From Ectocarpus siliculosus (lineage: Eukaryota > Sar > Phaeophyceae > Ectocarpales > Ectocarpaceae): 43,945 bases of DNA. Below are positions 20,901-30,437 of this stretch, one piece after another (position 1 is the first letter of the stretch; the number at the start of each line of letters is the position of its first letter). The notes below the pieces were generated by a model that did not search any database, was not told where the DNA came from, and saw nothing but the letters and a program-made list of their open reading frames with translations. The stretch lies in the NCBI GenBank assembly GCA_000310025.1, contig FN648446.1:180638-224582 (forward strand), written 5' to 3'. A program made the translations under genes and the position numbers.

Positions 20901-23770
20901 CAGCAGTACAGCGGTGTTGCTGGTAGTTTTTCTTCTGCATACGCGTCCCTGCCTTGGCCGATGGGGGCACCACGACCGCTGATGATTGGACTGGCACAAG
21001 AAGAGCTGTTCAACAGCTCTCCAACGAAACGTCAAAACTTAACACACGTGTGCTTCTACGAGGTTGCCTGTTCGAATTATGTACCTCGTACAGCAGTGGT
21101 ACAGGTAGAGCATGAATTAGCGAACTCGTGGGTCACTATAGCGTGAAGACCCCAAACGCTTGGAAGCACGAAACTTGGTACTGAAATTTGTGCTGACAAC
21201 CAGGGAAGAGCACAAACTACAGCAGTGAGAACAGACAGTGGGTCACAACGACGTGCGTTTAGGTTGAAGTAGGTGGTCGTGAGAGTGCGTTTAGGTTGAA
21301 GTAGGCGGTCGTGAGAAACGTACCGATTTCGGGTCGCCGCACACCCCGTGCCGGACGGAGATTCCCTGAGGCTCGATGTAGTTTCCGTTGGGAGCCATCT
21401 CACCTGGGTGAAGAAATGAGTATGGGGGGTACGTGCAGGAGTGAGGGGGGGGGGGGGCACATTCACGCACCACACCATTGAAGTTCTCCGGTCGAATCAC
21501 ACTTTGCACTTGAGGGTCCAACTATTATGCATTTGTTTCATCTCGGACAACGGCGTACAACATAGCACCGCCTGCACGGGGGTAGCGAGACGTCGAAGAA
21601 TGTCTCGAATCCAAGCCATTTTAAACTCGTCATCCACGGCAACCCAAAAAAAATACTTGTGGTGCTAGAGAGACGCAAAGACAAGGACGAACGAGCAGGG
21701 GGGGGGGCGTTGCCGCCGTATTTATACATTCTTACATACGAATCGTTGCCCCCGGTTGGTAGCATGCCCCGCCATCCATCAAGTGTTGATACTGCGGTGG
21801 TAGATGACGGCTACCTTATGCTGGCAGAAGAGGGTGATCGTGAACACCAAACCAAAACGACCACCAAACAAAGTGAGAGAATGCACGCGTGTACGCGCGT
21901 TTGCAACAACAACGTCGGCATCATAAAAAGGCAACCAAGTCAGGCCACACGCCGCGCCACCTTTATCGTACACCCAGCGGAGAGGGTACCATCCGTCGCC
22001 GTACTCGGCGAGGATGGCAGGGTCGGTGAGCCTGCGGGCGCGGTCCTGGACTTCCACTTGCCCTCCCGCGTTGTAGGCCCCGGCATTTTTCTCGAGCAGA
22101 GGGAAGTTGCTGTTCGTGGTTCGTGACGGAGGACGCCGCCCACGTGCAGGGAACAATACACGACGGTGTGGTTTATAACGAAGGAAGGGGGGGGGTGCGA
22201 TGAGGTAAGAATGTGGTCTGAATACTTGGACAGCAACATCGGTATAAACGGCGTTGTATGTGTTGGCCGGGCCACGTCCTGCTTCGAGTGGTAGAGGCGG
22301 GATATCGGGGGGTACAATTGAGGGAAACGACGTGATTGTTCAATAGTTGTTCAATAGTTCGTGTTGTTAGAATTGAACGGCTACATAGCGTTACAACGTG
22401 TGCATCGATACATGCATCGGGGGGTTGAAACTAAAAGGTATTGTTCACCGTCGCCCTGCTCTTGTGACAGGCTCTAGCGCCAACTGCTGCCAGCCTTGAC
22501 AGCCACCATATACCCCATCTGTTTAGGAATAAGAACACATACATGGTCCGTTCACTTTGAATACGCGTGTACAGTGGCAGCTAGCTGTGAAAACAACCGT
22601 TTAAACTTCGGAAAACGAAAACAAACATGACTCGCCCCCTTGGCAGGGAGGAACAGCCCCAGCATGTGCACACACACACGTAATGGCAGGAAACACGCCG
22701 GAGGCCTGCGCCACGTGAAAATCAACACTTTGCTGACGACTCTTCAAACGCTGCCCCATTTGTGCAGGCGACTGGGGTTTGAGCCGGAGTTTCGCCGCCA
22801 AACCCCGCTAATCCATTCATAGTCAGGGGATTCAGTTGAGTTAGACTGGATGGGGGAGCAGTTAGGGAGTTTCCCAGAGATGTTGCTTTCGCGGTCAGGA
22901 CGAAGATTGTCCCAGCGTGTTCATTGAACCTATTTCAAAAGGCGTTCTTCGCCCTAGACGATGGACTCACGCATAACACCGTTGGTATTGGTGCACATTT
23001 ACTTCATCTCTTTTTGGTTGGGATATTTTTACGTTGCGCATCTACAGTAGTACATGAGGGACACGACGCATATATACGGAGTAGCCTATATTGGCTGACT
23101 CAAAGCGCCATACTCGAATCAGTCAGTCTTGCTGAGTACGAAACGTTTCCGGTTTGACAAGAAAGCTCGCATTGCCACTCTCTAAATAGAGGTCGCACAG
23201 CAGTATGTACCGAATCGGTGTCTGACGTTGAAAACAAAGCGCGTTGTATGGGCGTCCTAGGGTAGACCGTTGGGCTTACACTACAAGTAGCCTAATCAAT
23301 ATAAGGTGGTACTGAAGTAGGAAAATAGAGGGGGGTTGTATGCCAAAGAAACGCGAGTCAACGACGTCAAACAACAAAGCCACTCACTCTTCTTGGTAGA
23401 CCGCAGACATGTAGTATCTGGAACGGAGGGCCAGAGCACGCGACAAGACAGAACAGCGCGCGGCGGGTTTGGGGCGCGTGAGCGGAGCTTTAATTTGAAG
23501 AGAACTACGGAACGACGTTGGAGAATATATTCTCCCGGATGTGTAACACCGTTATGGACACATGGATGCGGAGGCGGCGCGTAGCACGAAGGATCGACGC
23601 ATTACGCAGGGAGGGGTCTCGTGACAACTCTGCTGTACGTACGGTAAATATACTTACTGCCGGCTTTCGACGATGTAGATATGAGCGTCTACCGCTGGAG
23701 TGATGAACAAGGCAGCCAAGCCGCCTGCCATGACTCCTGCCGCAACGGCCCAGGAGCGTTGCTGCGGCAT
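14446..23770 (-). CDS. Secreted LPMO-like protein with WSC, CBM1 and CBM6/35-like modules
   Basis: Thirteen exons: 23770-23658, 22109-21961, 21403-21324, 20585-20460, 19069-19004, 18744-18522, 18056-17880, 17555-17275, 16895-16737, 16288-16190, 15939-15853, 15459-15232 and 14980-14446. Predicted length is about 773 residues. Residues 1-29 are a signal peptide (hydrophobic AGVMAGGLAALFI, cleavage after VDA), leaving His30 (HIYIVESR) as the mature N-terminus. The catalytic part then shows ISVRHGVCGDP, the second brace histidine in KAWHYGHLEFFIC (His155), ENLVCEHCVLQMWY and EEFWACSDIAI (Phe301, possible axial residue). These are hallmarks of the AA10/AA15-type LPMO fold, copper enzymes that oxidatively cut glycosidic bonds. 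A Thr/Pro/Glu linker, the WSC domain (380-473), a CBM1 (489-520), a second Pro/Thr linker and a beta-sandwich-like C-terminal module follow. All junction phases agree except for a one-base excess at the G run 15417-15425. The exact AA family is unassigned, and the acceptor of exon 8 is chosen by phase. Confidence 0.75.
15417..15425. repeat. Nine-base G run that breaks the reading frame of exon 12
   Basis: On the minus strand this is C9. Upstream of it exon 12 is read in phase 0 (LLTTPTNNPSAAP). Downstream, the Thr/Pro-rich linker (VEPITPSPVSTTRPP) and the phase-2 join to exon 13 lie in another frame. One base fewer, or two more, in the run would restore a continuous frame. Confidence 0.7.
15853..16198 (-). 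other. CBM1-like cellulose-binding module (exons 10-11)
   Basis: YEQ at the end of exon 10 joins CGGKDWTGSTCC in exon 11, then DGYDCTQ and ending GCYAQ at residue 520. This is the fungal-type CBM1 pattern (YxQCGGxxWxGxTxC...C...Y.Q). A cysteine lies directly before the terminal Tyr, whereas the usual last Cys follows the final Gln; here the next exon supplies Leu, so disulfide pairing may differ. CBM1 typically binds crystalline cellulose through a flat aromatic face. Here a Trp and Tyr residues are present. Confidence 0.82.
16244..17352 (-). other. WSC domain (exons 8-10)
   Basis: The domain opens YVGCFHDNKEDRIL, continues MTTE/VCLAHC across the exon 8/9 splice, then GFECWCSADEL and CDMSCRGD, and closes CGGFNSFDLYKL across exon 9/10. 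This matches the WSC pattern: YxGCF start, MTxExC, the C.C core and the terminal CGGxNxxxLY. WSC domains occur in yeast wall-stress sensors and in many wall-associated or carbohydrate-active proteins, and probably bind wall glycans. Confidence 0.88.
17829..17848. repeat. (TC)n microsatellite in LPMO-like gene intron 7
   Basis: About ten TC units lie roughly 30 bases inside the donor side of the intron following exon 7. Confidence 0.85.
19061..19537. other. Low-quality duplicate of the right flank of the gap
   Basis: From about 19095 the sequence degenerates into stretched homopolymers, but line by line it is a distorted version of 19638-20113: for example catgcctta.cggtta, tggccaatc, cctactccc and tcatcatgta recur in order with the same spacing. 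The segment should be merged with the right flank, not counted twice. Confidence 0.85.
19538..19637. other. Assembly gap of exactly 100 N
   Basis: One hundred N characters, the customary placeholder for a gap of unknown size. It lies in the intron between exons 4 and 5 of the LPMO-like gene. The flanks overlap, so the gap is probably not real missing sequence. Confidence 0.95.
19803..20060 (-). mobile_element. 3' tail of a LINE-type reverse transcriptase ORF (fragment)
   Basis: Minus-strand translation gives a phrase beginning CEDRVHVVVECPWYEEERE, then further Lys/Glu-rich sequence ending FLSHLW before a stop. The Cys..His...Cys arrangement followed by CPxYEEERE is typical of the C-terminal end of non-LTR retrotransposon reverse-transcriptase ORFs. 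Only about 80 codons remain. It is in the same orientation as the host gene and lies within intron 4. A distorted second copy at 19.1-19.5 kb is an assembly artefact. Confidence 0.65.
21253..21316. repeat. Tandem duplication, 2 x 32 bp
   Basis: Two adjacent 32-base units (21253-21284 and 21285-21316) beginning gtgcgtttaggttgaag differ at a single base (t/c). They lie inside intron 3 of the LPMO-like gene, just beyond the exon 3 donor at 21323. Confidence 0.92.
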
Positions 23771-24676
23771 GATGATGGCGTTGGAGCAAACTCGAGCAAG
23801 AAGATATGGCGGCTTGCCCAAGGGCGACGGAGGGAGATCAGCGTTGAAGGTTAAGAGATCGGGTCGAATGTGGGAATGGACGGGCTGTGGGGTGTGAAGA
23901 TGGGCGTGGGGTGCACATCTTGTCAAACGTGCTTGGGGTGGGAGTACCGTTGTATGGGAGCCGGATCATTAAATAGAACTGTTGCTGACGAAAATAATGT
24001 TCTCTTCACTCAGTCTCGCCGTCGGACTCTGTTCACTGCCTCATAAAGATCTCTCGCATGCGGGCAGACATCTCACTGTCTATGCATCACAACATCGCAC
24101 CCCGCATCCACAACAACCCTCCTTTGTCTATAATTCATCCCCCATCTCGCGCACCCACAAACTGCTGCAACAGGGCTCGGCGTTTCAATGCCCACGAGCT
24201 GTGCTACAACAATGGCAGTGCCTTTGTTGTTTCGGAGCGGTGTCCTCTCGCCGGATTTATCTTATTCTTCCTTGATTGACAAACTGCACCCGTTCCGTCC
24301 ATTCATTTTTCGCTCTGTGTACAAGTGGCGTGCTGTGGCTCAGTTGAGGCAGAAGGCCCCAAGCCTTGGTCCGGGTGTGACTTGGACGTGGTATGAAACC
24401 CGTTTGAAATGAAAGCCAACCCCTGTTTTGCTCAGCGCGCGAACTCTCTTGCGGAAAAGTCATCCGTCATCCGTCTGCGAAGAAGTCGGAAGTCTAGACT
24501 ACACTACGTCCGAGATCCATCATCACCGAATCGGCGTCGATTCCACCGCATTTTTGTACGACACCCCTACATATATATACTGCTGTTGGTATCTCCGCCG
24601 GTCTTTGCCACCAGACCAAAAGCACTGCGCACACACCACAGCCCACACGCACTGCGGTGTGAGATCTAGAGCAAAC
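23771..24676. promoter_or_regulatory. Divergent promoter region between LPMO-like and CEP19-like genes
   Basis: About 0.9 kb separates the two start codons, transcribed away from each other. No gene is seen inside. A TATA-like stretch lies on the CEP19 side. On the other side an AT-rich word (attaaatag) lies near 23967, about 200 bases before the LPMO-like ATG. Start sites cannot be fixed from sequence. Confidence 0.4.
24571..24579 (+). promoter_or_regulatory. TATA-like element
   Basis: The AT-rich word atatatata stands out in otherwise GC-rich sequence about 100 bases upstream of the CEP19-like ATG. The position fits a core promoter but is not proof. Confidence 0.3.
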
Positions 24677-27600
24677 ATGAGCGGGCAGATCGTGCCCAAG
24701 CGCTTCGGCCTCAAGTACTCCCCGAAGCCAGCGATTGCCCTTGAGTATCAAAAGCCTGATGCCGGTGAGAGAGAAGGTTTCATCTCAGAATGTCGCGATC
24801 CAAAAATACATGATGCGAGCTTCGATGGATATACCGGATGGATTTTGGATATGTAGCATACTTACTCACGCACCGGAGAGCACGGCATGCATTACACTGG
24901 ATATCTCGCGTACAGTATCATAGTTGTGGCAACCTTGTTCGAATTCCAGTCTACATGCGAAATGTAGACGTTCACCTTCCACACAGCTCCTGCTGTGCTC
25001 ATTACGACCGCGGGTATGATTACCGCGTAGAGAAAGTCCGACCAAGGGCGCTCTCTTGGCACTGATTCTCTTTAGAAGGGCATGGTACCGGGGGCATAAA
25101 CGCGTCACACTGTACCTACCTGCTCTTTTCGCACCTTTCCCAGGCATCGCAATTGTGGAGGTGCAAATCGAGCAGCTATCGCCGAAGACATTTGATGTGT
25201 CAGGCGTAGTGGATGCCCTTCAGAAGAAACACCCTTGCCACCTTGGCCCGGACATGGTGTCGGTAAACCAGGTATGCCTTAGATAGTCTATGCCACCACT
25301 CACAGCATGCAGTTCACAAACTCGTTGTTCTGCAAACACTCATAAAGTCGAGTTTGGCGTGGACAGAAACCGACGAACATTCCCCTCTTCATTTTTTCGT
25401 GAGAGGGGGTGCGGGGATATGCGTTCGTAGTGTTATATCGCCAGGGTGCGTGTTTTATTGTGGACTGTACTTTTTTGCTGATGTCGATGCTGAGCGTGTG
25501 GCCACAGATTTTAACCGCAAACGTTTACGTAATTAAGCACACATGCCCAAAAAATCAAGGGAGAGAAAACGAGCCACTGCTGTTGTTACTCTCGCACGAG
25601 GATCAGCGTTACAATTAGTACGTGCTACAGTAAGCCCGCACGCATTCTTGCGTTATCGAGAGCATATTTCTTCAACCATGAAAACGATGATGGCCTGAAC
25701 CAACCCCCACCCACCCCCCCGCGCACGGGGGCCGTCTCTTCTCGCATTCAGTTGGAGCGTTTGGTATGGCGCCTGCTCTCTGAGGGTCGGGCCCACCTGC
25801 CTGGAGAATACCCCATCACACCTGAACAGATGGTCGTCAACGAATCCCAACACCAGCCCTCGTCAACGACACCCCAAAAGCACGGGCATCCCATGCAGCC
25901 TTTGCTTTTGCCAAAATCCGAGGACTACGACTCAGACAACTCCGGCCGCCTGTCAACCGGGCCGACCCCAGCCCCCACCCCGGAAGTGCCGCGTGTAACT
26001 CGCGACCGTTCGGAAGACGATGGGATCATAACGAGCTTTGCGCCCCTAAGTGCGCAAGGGGACGGTTTTCACGGAATAAGGAGCGAAGAAGGAAAACACG
26101 ATTGTGATGTCGCTACGGCAAAGCAGCAACAACCAAGCGGCGAAATTGGTGGAGGGGACAAGCAGGTATCAGCGGCGATGGTCAGGAGCACTGCCGCCGC
26201 CGCCGCCGCTGCGGCTACCGGTTCTTCGGTCGAGGAGGCAAAGACCGGTCGAGTTCGCGAAGACGAGGAGAAGCGGGACGAGGACAGTTTGTCTCCGCGA
26301 TGCGGTCACGATGAACAAAGGAGAGTGGAACGAGAGCTGAACAAAGACAACGGCGAGAGAGGGGTCGATGTTCAAGTCGTCTCTCGGGTTGAGGCTTCGA
26401 AAGAAGAAGAAAAAAAAATCGCCGGTGAGACCGACACCAAGCTCGTTGAACCACGTGAAGATCCGGAGGAAGGAGATGACGTCATCAACGATTACGCCGA
26501 CCACGAACGTGCAGGCCAACACCGAGTTAGCGAGGATAACATTGAGGGCCGTTCATCCCCGCACACGAACGACGACGCTCACGTTGCCACCGCCGCCGCC
26601 GCCTCGACATCCCTCGAAGACAAAACCGAACAAAAAAGCTTGCTGGTAGAGCTCGGTCCGGTGGGGAGCGGCAGCGAACAAAACGAGGTCGAGGAGAAAG
26701 AGGAGGATATTCCCGAGATAGAAGAGGAGCTTGTGGACGGTATCGAAATCGAGGAATTCGAAGAAGGAGCAGGCGACAGCAATCGAGTGTATGTCCGCGA
26801 CGGGGAGGAGAGCGGGAACAGACTCATCAACCGGACGAAGAGCAACTCGGAGGACAACGAGCGAGCGGACGACACCGGAGACACTGCTGATCCGGCCGTC
26901 GCCGCAGTTGCATCCGTCCGAGACATTGAGACCGCACCGGAAAGGATAGAAACGGGCGACGCTAGTGGTGATGCCGTGGTCTCCACTAACGCAAAGAACG
27001 TGGCCGAAGATTTCGACGATGGCGATGACTCCGTGGACGATACCCCCCCCGGCCAGGACACCCGCAGCGCCATCAACTCTCTGTTCAAGAGACAAACGGA
27101 TGCTTCTGCCGGTAGGACTACAACGCCAGGGTACTCGGAGAACGAGCACCTCATCGTTGAGGAACGTCGGCACGAGGACCAAAACTCCAGCAGCGAGGAC
27201 GACGTAGTCTCTGCCTCCAAGACCACCGAACGGGAACCCGGGGAGATGGGCGCCGCCAAGCCCCCGGGAGCGCCTCCACCGCCGTCCCTCCCACTCCCGT
27301 CAGCGTCGAACGAAAGGGGCTCCTTGTCGTCTCTGTCCTCGCCTCTCGCGTCGCCTCGCGGCTTGGCGCCGCTGTCTTCCCTGGCGGGGCTGCCGCCGCC
27401 ACCGATGGGCGGTGCCCGGCAGAGGCTCGGTCTCCTCGGAGCCTTGCCCCCGGTTGGGGGAAGGGGTCTTCCCTCCCTGGCGCTACCGGGAGGGCTAAAG
27501 GCGAGGAACGCACCGGGACAAGAGCGCGAGGATGTTGAGACAAAGCCAGGGGAAGGTGGCGACGGTGAGAGTGCCACTGGGGGGACAATGGAGGCCGGAG

Positions 27601-28202
27601 GTTTGTCGAGTAAGACAAGCACTCCCCCGTCGCCACCGTCATCTGGAAAATACCAATCCGTATCGGCGGCGGCGATTTCCTCCGCCACGAAGGAGGGCTT
27701 GGCATCCAGCGTGGGTTCCCCAACTCACGCTCCCGCGGGCAAAGGAGATGACGACAGGGATGGCGAGAATGGTGGCTCTGGTCGATTCTCGACCGCCGGA
27801 GGCGTCAAAGAGCAGGGGGAGACCAAGGACAACGAGGCCACCCTTAGAGCCCGACTGGGGCTCGGAGGCGATGACGACGGCAGCGGCGGCGGCGGTGGCT
27901 GCAGCGGCGACAACAGCTCGTTGTCACCTCCCGGTAGCCCGAAGCAACACCAGGGGCAGGAAGAGGAGGACGCTGGGCGGGCCTTGCTGGAAGGCCTCGG
28001 TGGCAAGATAGGCGGGGGTACAGCAACAAAGGTAACACCTGCCGCGCCCATTGGAGGTCGTGAAGTTGGAGGCTACTTTGGGGGATCGGACGAGGGGGTC
28101 TCCGAGGCAGAGATAGACGGGGAGGTCAGCAGCGTCGGCGAGGACATATCGTTCGAGCAGGAGAGCGTTGAAAGCGGTGGCGACGATGATTACTTCTCGT
28201 GA
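24677..28202 (+). CDS. CEP19-like ciliary/centrosomal protein with long disordered extension
   Basis: Three exons: 24677-24764, 25144-25271 and 25752-28202, with phases 1 then 0 matching exactly, giving 888 residues. The first ~90 residues fit CEP19: KRFGLKYSPKPAIALEYQ at the N-terminus, SPKTFDVSGVVDALQKKHP in the middle, then VSVNQLERLVWRLL. Human CEP19 shares the pattern of an FxPP/IxLxYE start, a helix and a SLRQLEKLF-like motif. CEP19 acts at the mother centriole and cilium base, recruiting the RABL2 GTPase for intraflagellar transport. Known CEP19 proteins are about 160-170 residues; here exon 3 adds about 800 residues of acidic, Ser/Gly/Pro-rich sequence including an Ala run, an acidic block (EEKEEDIPEIEEELVDG), a Pro/Leu/Gly block near residue 620 and an acidic C-terminus (FEQESVESGGDDDYFS). 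The start is the first ATG and opens directly into the domain. Flagellated zoospores or gametes would explain the gene. Confidence 0.75.
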
Positions 28203-28983
28203 ATTAACTTGTTGCCCCGCGTTTCTCAATAAGTACATGGCCTCGATTCCGTCACACGTCGGGCGTAGTTACTGCTGTAACCATGTAGATGCTGTAGTTC
28301 GACACAACGTGTTTTGCGCTGATTGTTGGCGGAGAAATCGTGCCGGTGGCACCATCATTATGGCGCGCGCCCGTGGCGACGACGTATGCCTAAGGGCGGC
28401 TGCTGTGTTTCGTGCTTGTGGTTTCAGAGTGTCTCCCGGGTGTAAATGAAACGTTGGCGGCGCGCCGATACTTGGTGCGCCGGGTCAGTCCTTTTGCCGA
28501 GGGTGATTTGCAAAAAATAACGAAAACAACCCGCTCGTCGGTGCTGTGAAACGTCCGATCCTTGCTCCTGGAAAGCAAACGCTGGCGCCCAAACAACAAG
28601 GACATGTAGCCAGGCCATGTAAGACATATAGTCAAAGCCATGTCGGCTAAACGGAATGTGTCTGCAGTTGTGCGAATTCCCGAGATAAGCGTGGACAGCA
28701 AGCAGGCTTGGCGCGTCGCGACGAGCGAAAAGACAGAAGACCCTCGAAGACAAGTTAACCTGGTTGATCTCATTTCAACGCAGATCCATGTTGTCAACGG
28801 AGAAAGTGGTTCTCGCCCCACAGCAAGCGAGCTGCCCAAACAACAGCGGTGAAAGGTCTTGAAATCGTCTCAGCTACACAGAACTGCTGCTGGTAGTTCT
28901 CCGAGATTCGCAGTGTGGGCTGAGGTGGGCTTTGAGACCCTATCGGTCGAGGGGAGTGCTGTGCGAATAAAGATGGCAGACAC

Positions 28984-28984
<1 letters not shown>

Positions 28985-29020
<36 letters not shown>
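28985..29020. repeat. (CAGA)9 microsatellite
   Basis: Nine perfect tetranucleotide units followed by an A run. Confidence 0.95.
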
Positions 29021-30241
29021 AAAAAAAGAGTAATGGCCGACAGTAGCGACCCAAACTCTACCGAGCTTGGGAATTTGCTGGCTGAGAAGTCCCAACACAA
29101 CAAATACCAAAAACACGCGCAGTCATTTATGCCGTTCGTTGCAGCATAGGCTTCGGGAAAAAACAACAGCTGGCGGTCGTCGGAAACGATCGACCGGTTC
29201 GGGTACAACCAAGAGCAGTGGCGCTTGGCGCTCCCACCATTATACCCCACACTAGAAACCGATTCAACTAGCACAGAGCTTCGTTTGGTTTCACCTTCTC
29301 CTTGCAAGGAAACATCCCTGTGTTCGCATTTTGCAGTGGGAAAGGCCCTTCAAACTTGCTCTCCAGTGGCCAGTTTTGCGCTCTGACCTGGCCCAGGTGC
29401 TGCCGTCATGCTTCTGCAATAAATATTAACAAGGAGGAGCCGTCAAAAGGAGTCACCACACCCAAGCTACACGGGCCAATGGAGGAGAGCGGACGGCGAT
29501 GTCGGCGGAACGTGCCCGAATCCAAAGAAAATACTCCGTTTTAGGCAGGTCCTGCAGACACAGCCTCGCGCTGGGCCTATCGCTCAAACTCGTCACCTAT
29601 CAAAAGCTTTCAATGTAGCATCTATTTAGGAAGCCCTACAATATACGCGTCCGCCCCGGGGGAGAGGGGTGAGGGTGGCATCGCAGCGATGCTTGCGAGG
29701 GGTGTTGGCCTTTCCCGCCAAGGACAAGCGGCCACGGCCGGTGCGGCACGAACTACAACTCCTCCAGCACGCGGCAATGAAAAAAGGTATCCCGGAAATG
29801 GAAGCAACCAGTCCGGAGACTCTCCACGCTTTTTCAGGGCCGTTTCCTCTTCAATCCAATTTTACACATGCTTACTCCACCGCCAGCACTTGTCACCACC
29901 AGGCTCAACCCCCCAACCACTCTTCCTCCAAAACGGAGCTCTCCTTTTTAGTACAATATCGCGCACATGGATCCGCAGCAAATATCAACACCAGCGAGCA
30001 CATATGCGAAATCGGTCCGAACATCTCACTCACCCCCTAACAAAAACACCTGCCCACACAACCGCTGCGCTCCGAAGTCAGGCTCAGCCGCCAGTGTGTC
30101 TGCTCCACGGGCCTCACCTCTACAAAACACAAAAAAAAAAAAAGAAGGATGCCGCCGGAGAACATATTTAGCATTTTTTTCATCCCCGCACAACTTGTCC
30201 CCGAAATTAACACCAAAGCCACCAAAATAGCCACCAAAGCC

Positions 30242-30337
30242 CTTGTGCGGAGTGGTGAACTCTAGCCATGTCCTCGTGCGGAGTGGTGAACTCAAACCAT
30301 ATTCTTCCCGCATGCCCTTGTGCGGAACGGTGCACTC
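30242..30337. repeat. Three spaced copies of a ~21-bp unit
   Basis: Copies of ttgtgcggagtggtgaactc or close variants start at about 30243, 30273 and 30317, separated by unrelated spacers. The third is more diverged. A purine-rich word (accaaagcc) repeats just upstream at 30210-30240. Confidence 0.7.
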
Positions 30338-30437
30338 TTCCCCCCCATCCTGGAAGAAAGGTGGCACTCCTTGTCCCGTGCGTTCTCGCCCGCCGGGGGA
30401 TATTACGCGAGGAAATAAGAACACGACGATAGGTAGA

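Larger units (their letters stand above)
17880..23683 (-). other. LPMO-like catalytic domain (exons 1-7)
   Basis: Residues 30-311 of the multidomain protein. The mature N-terminus is His30, required for the copper histidine brace. The second brace histidine is inferred to be His155 in the WHYGH motif, split exactly between exons 4 and 5. Further family-like signatures are the NAGG phrase in exon 2, RHGVCGD in exon 3, CEHCVLQMWYYTG across the exon 6/7 junction, and the WACSDI ending. Cysteines are frequent, as expected for a secreted enzyme. The substrate cannot be read from sequence; chitin, cellulose and pectin are all known for related families. Confidence 0.7.
28203..30437. other. Convergent intergenic region with short repeats
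   Basis: This lies between the ends of the CEP19-like and ZNF706-like genes. It contains a (CAGA)9 microsatellite and a short interspersed repeat cluster. An ATG-initiated plus-strand frame of 70 codons (28640-28852, MSAKRNVSAVVRIPE..) has no recognised motif. No RNA gene was recognised. Confidence 0.45.
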
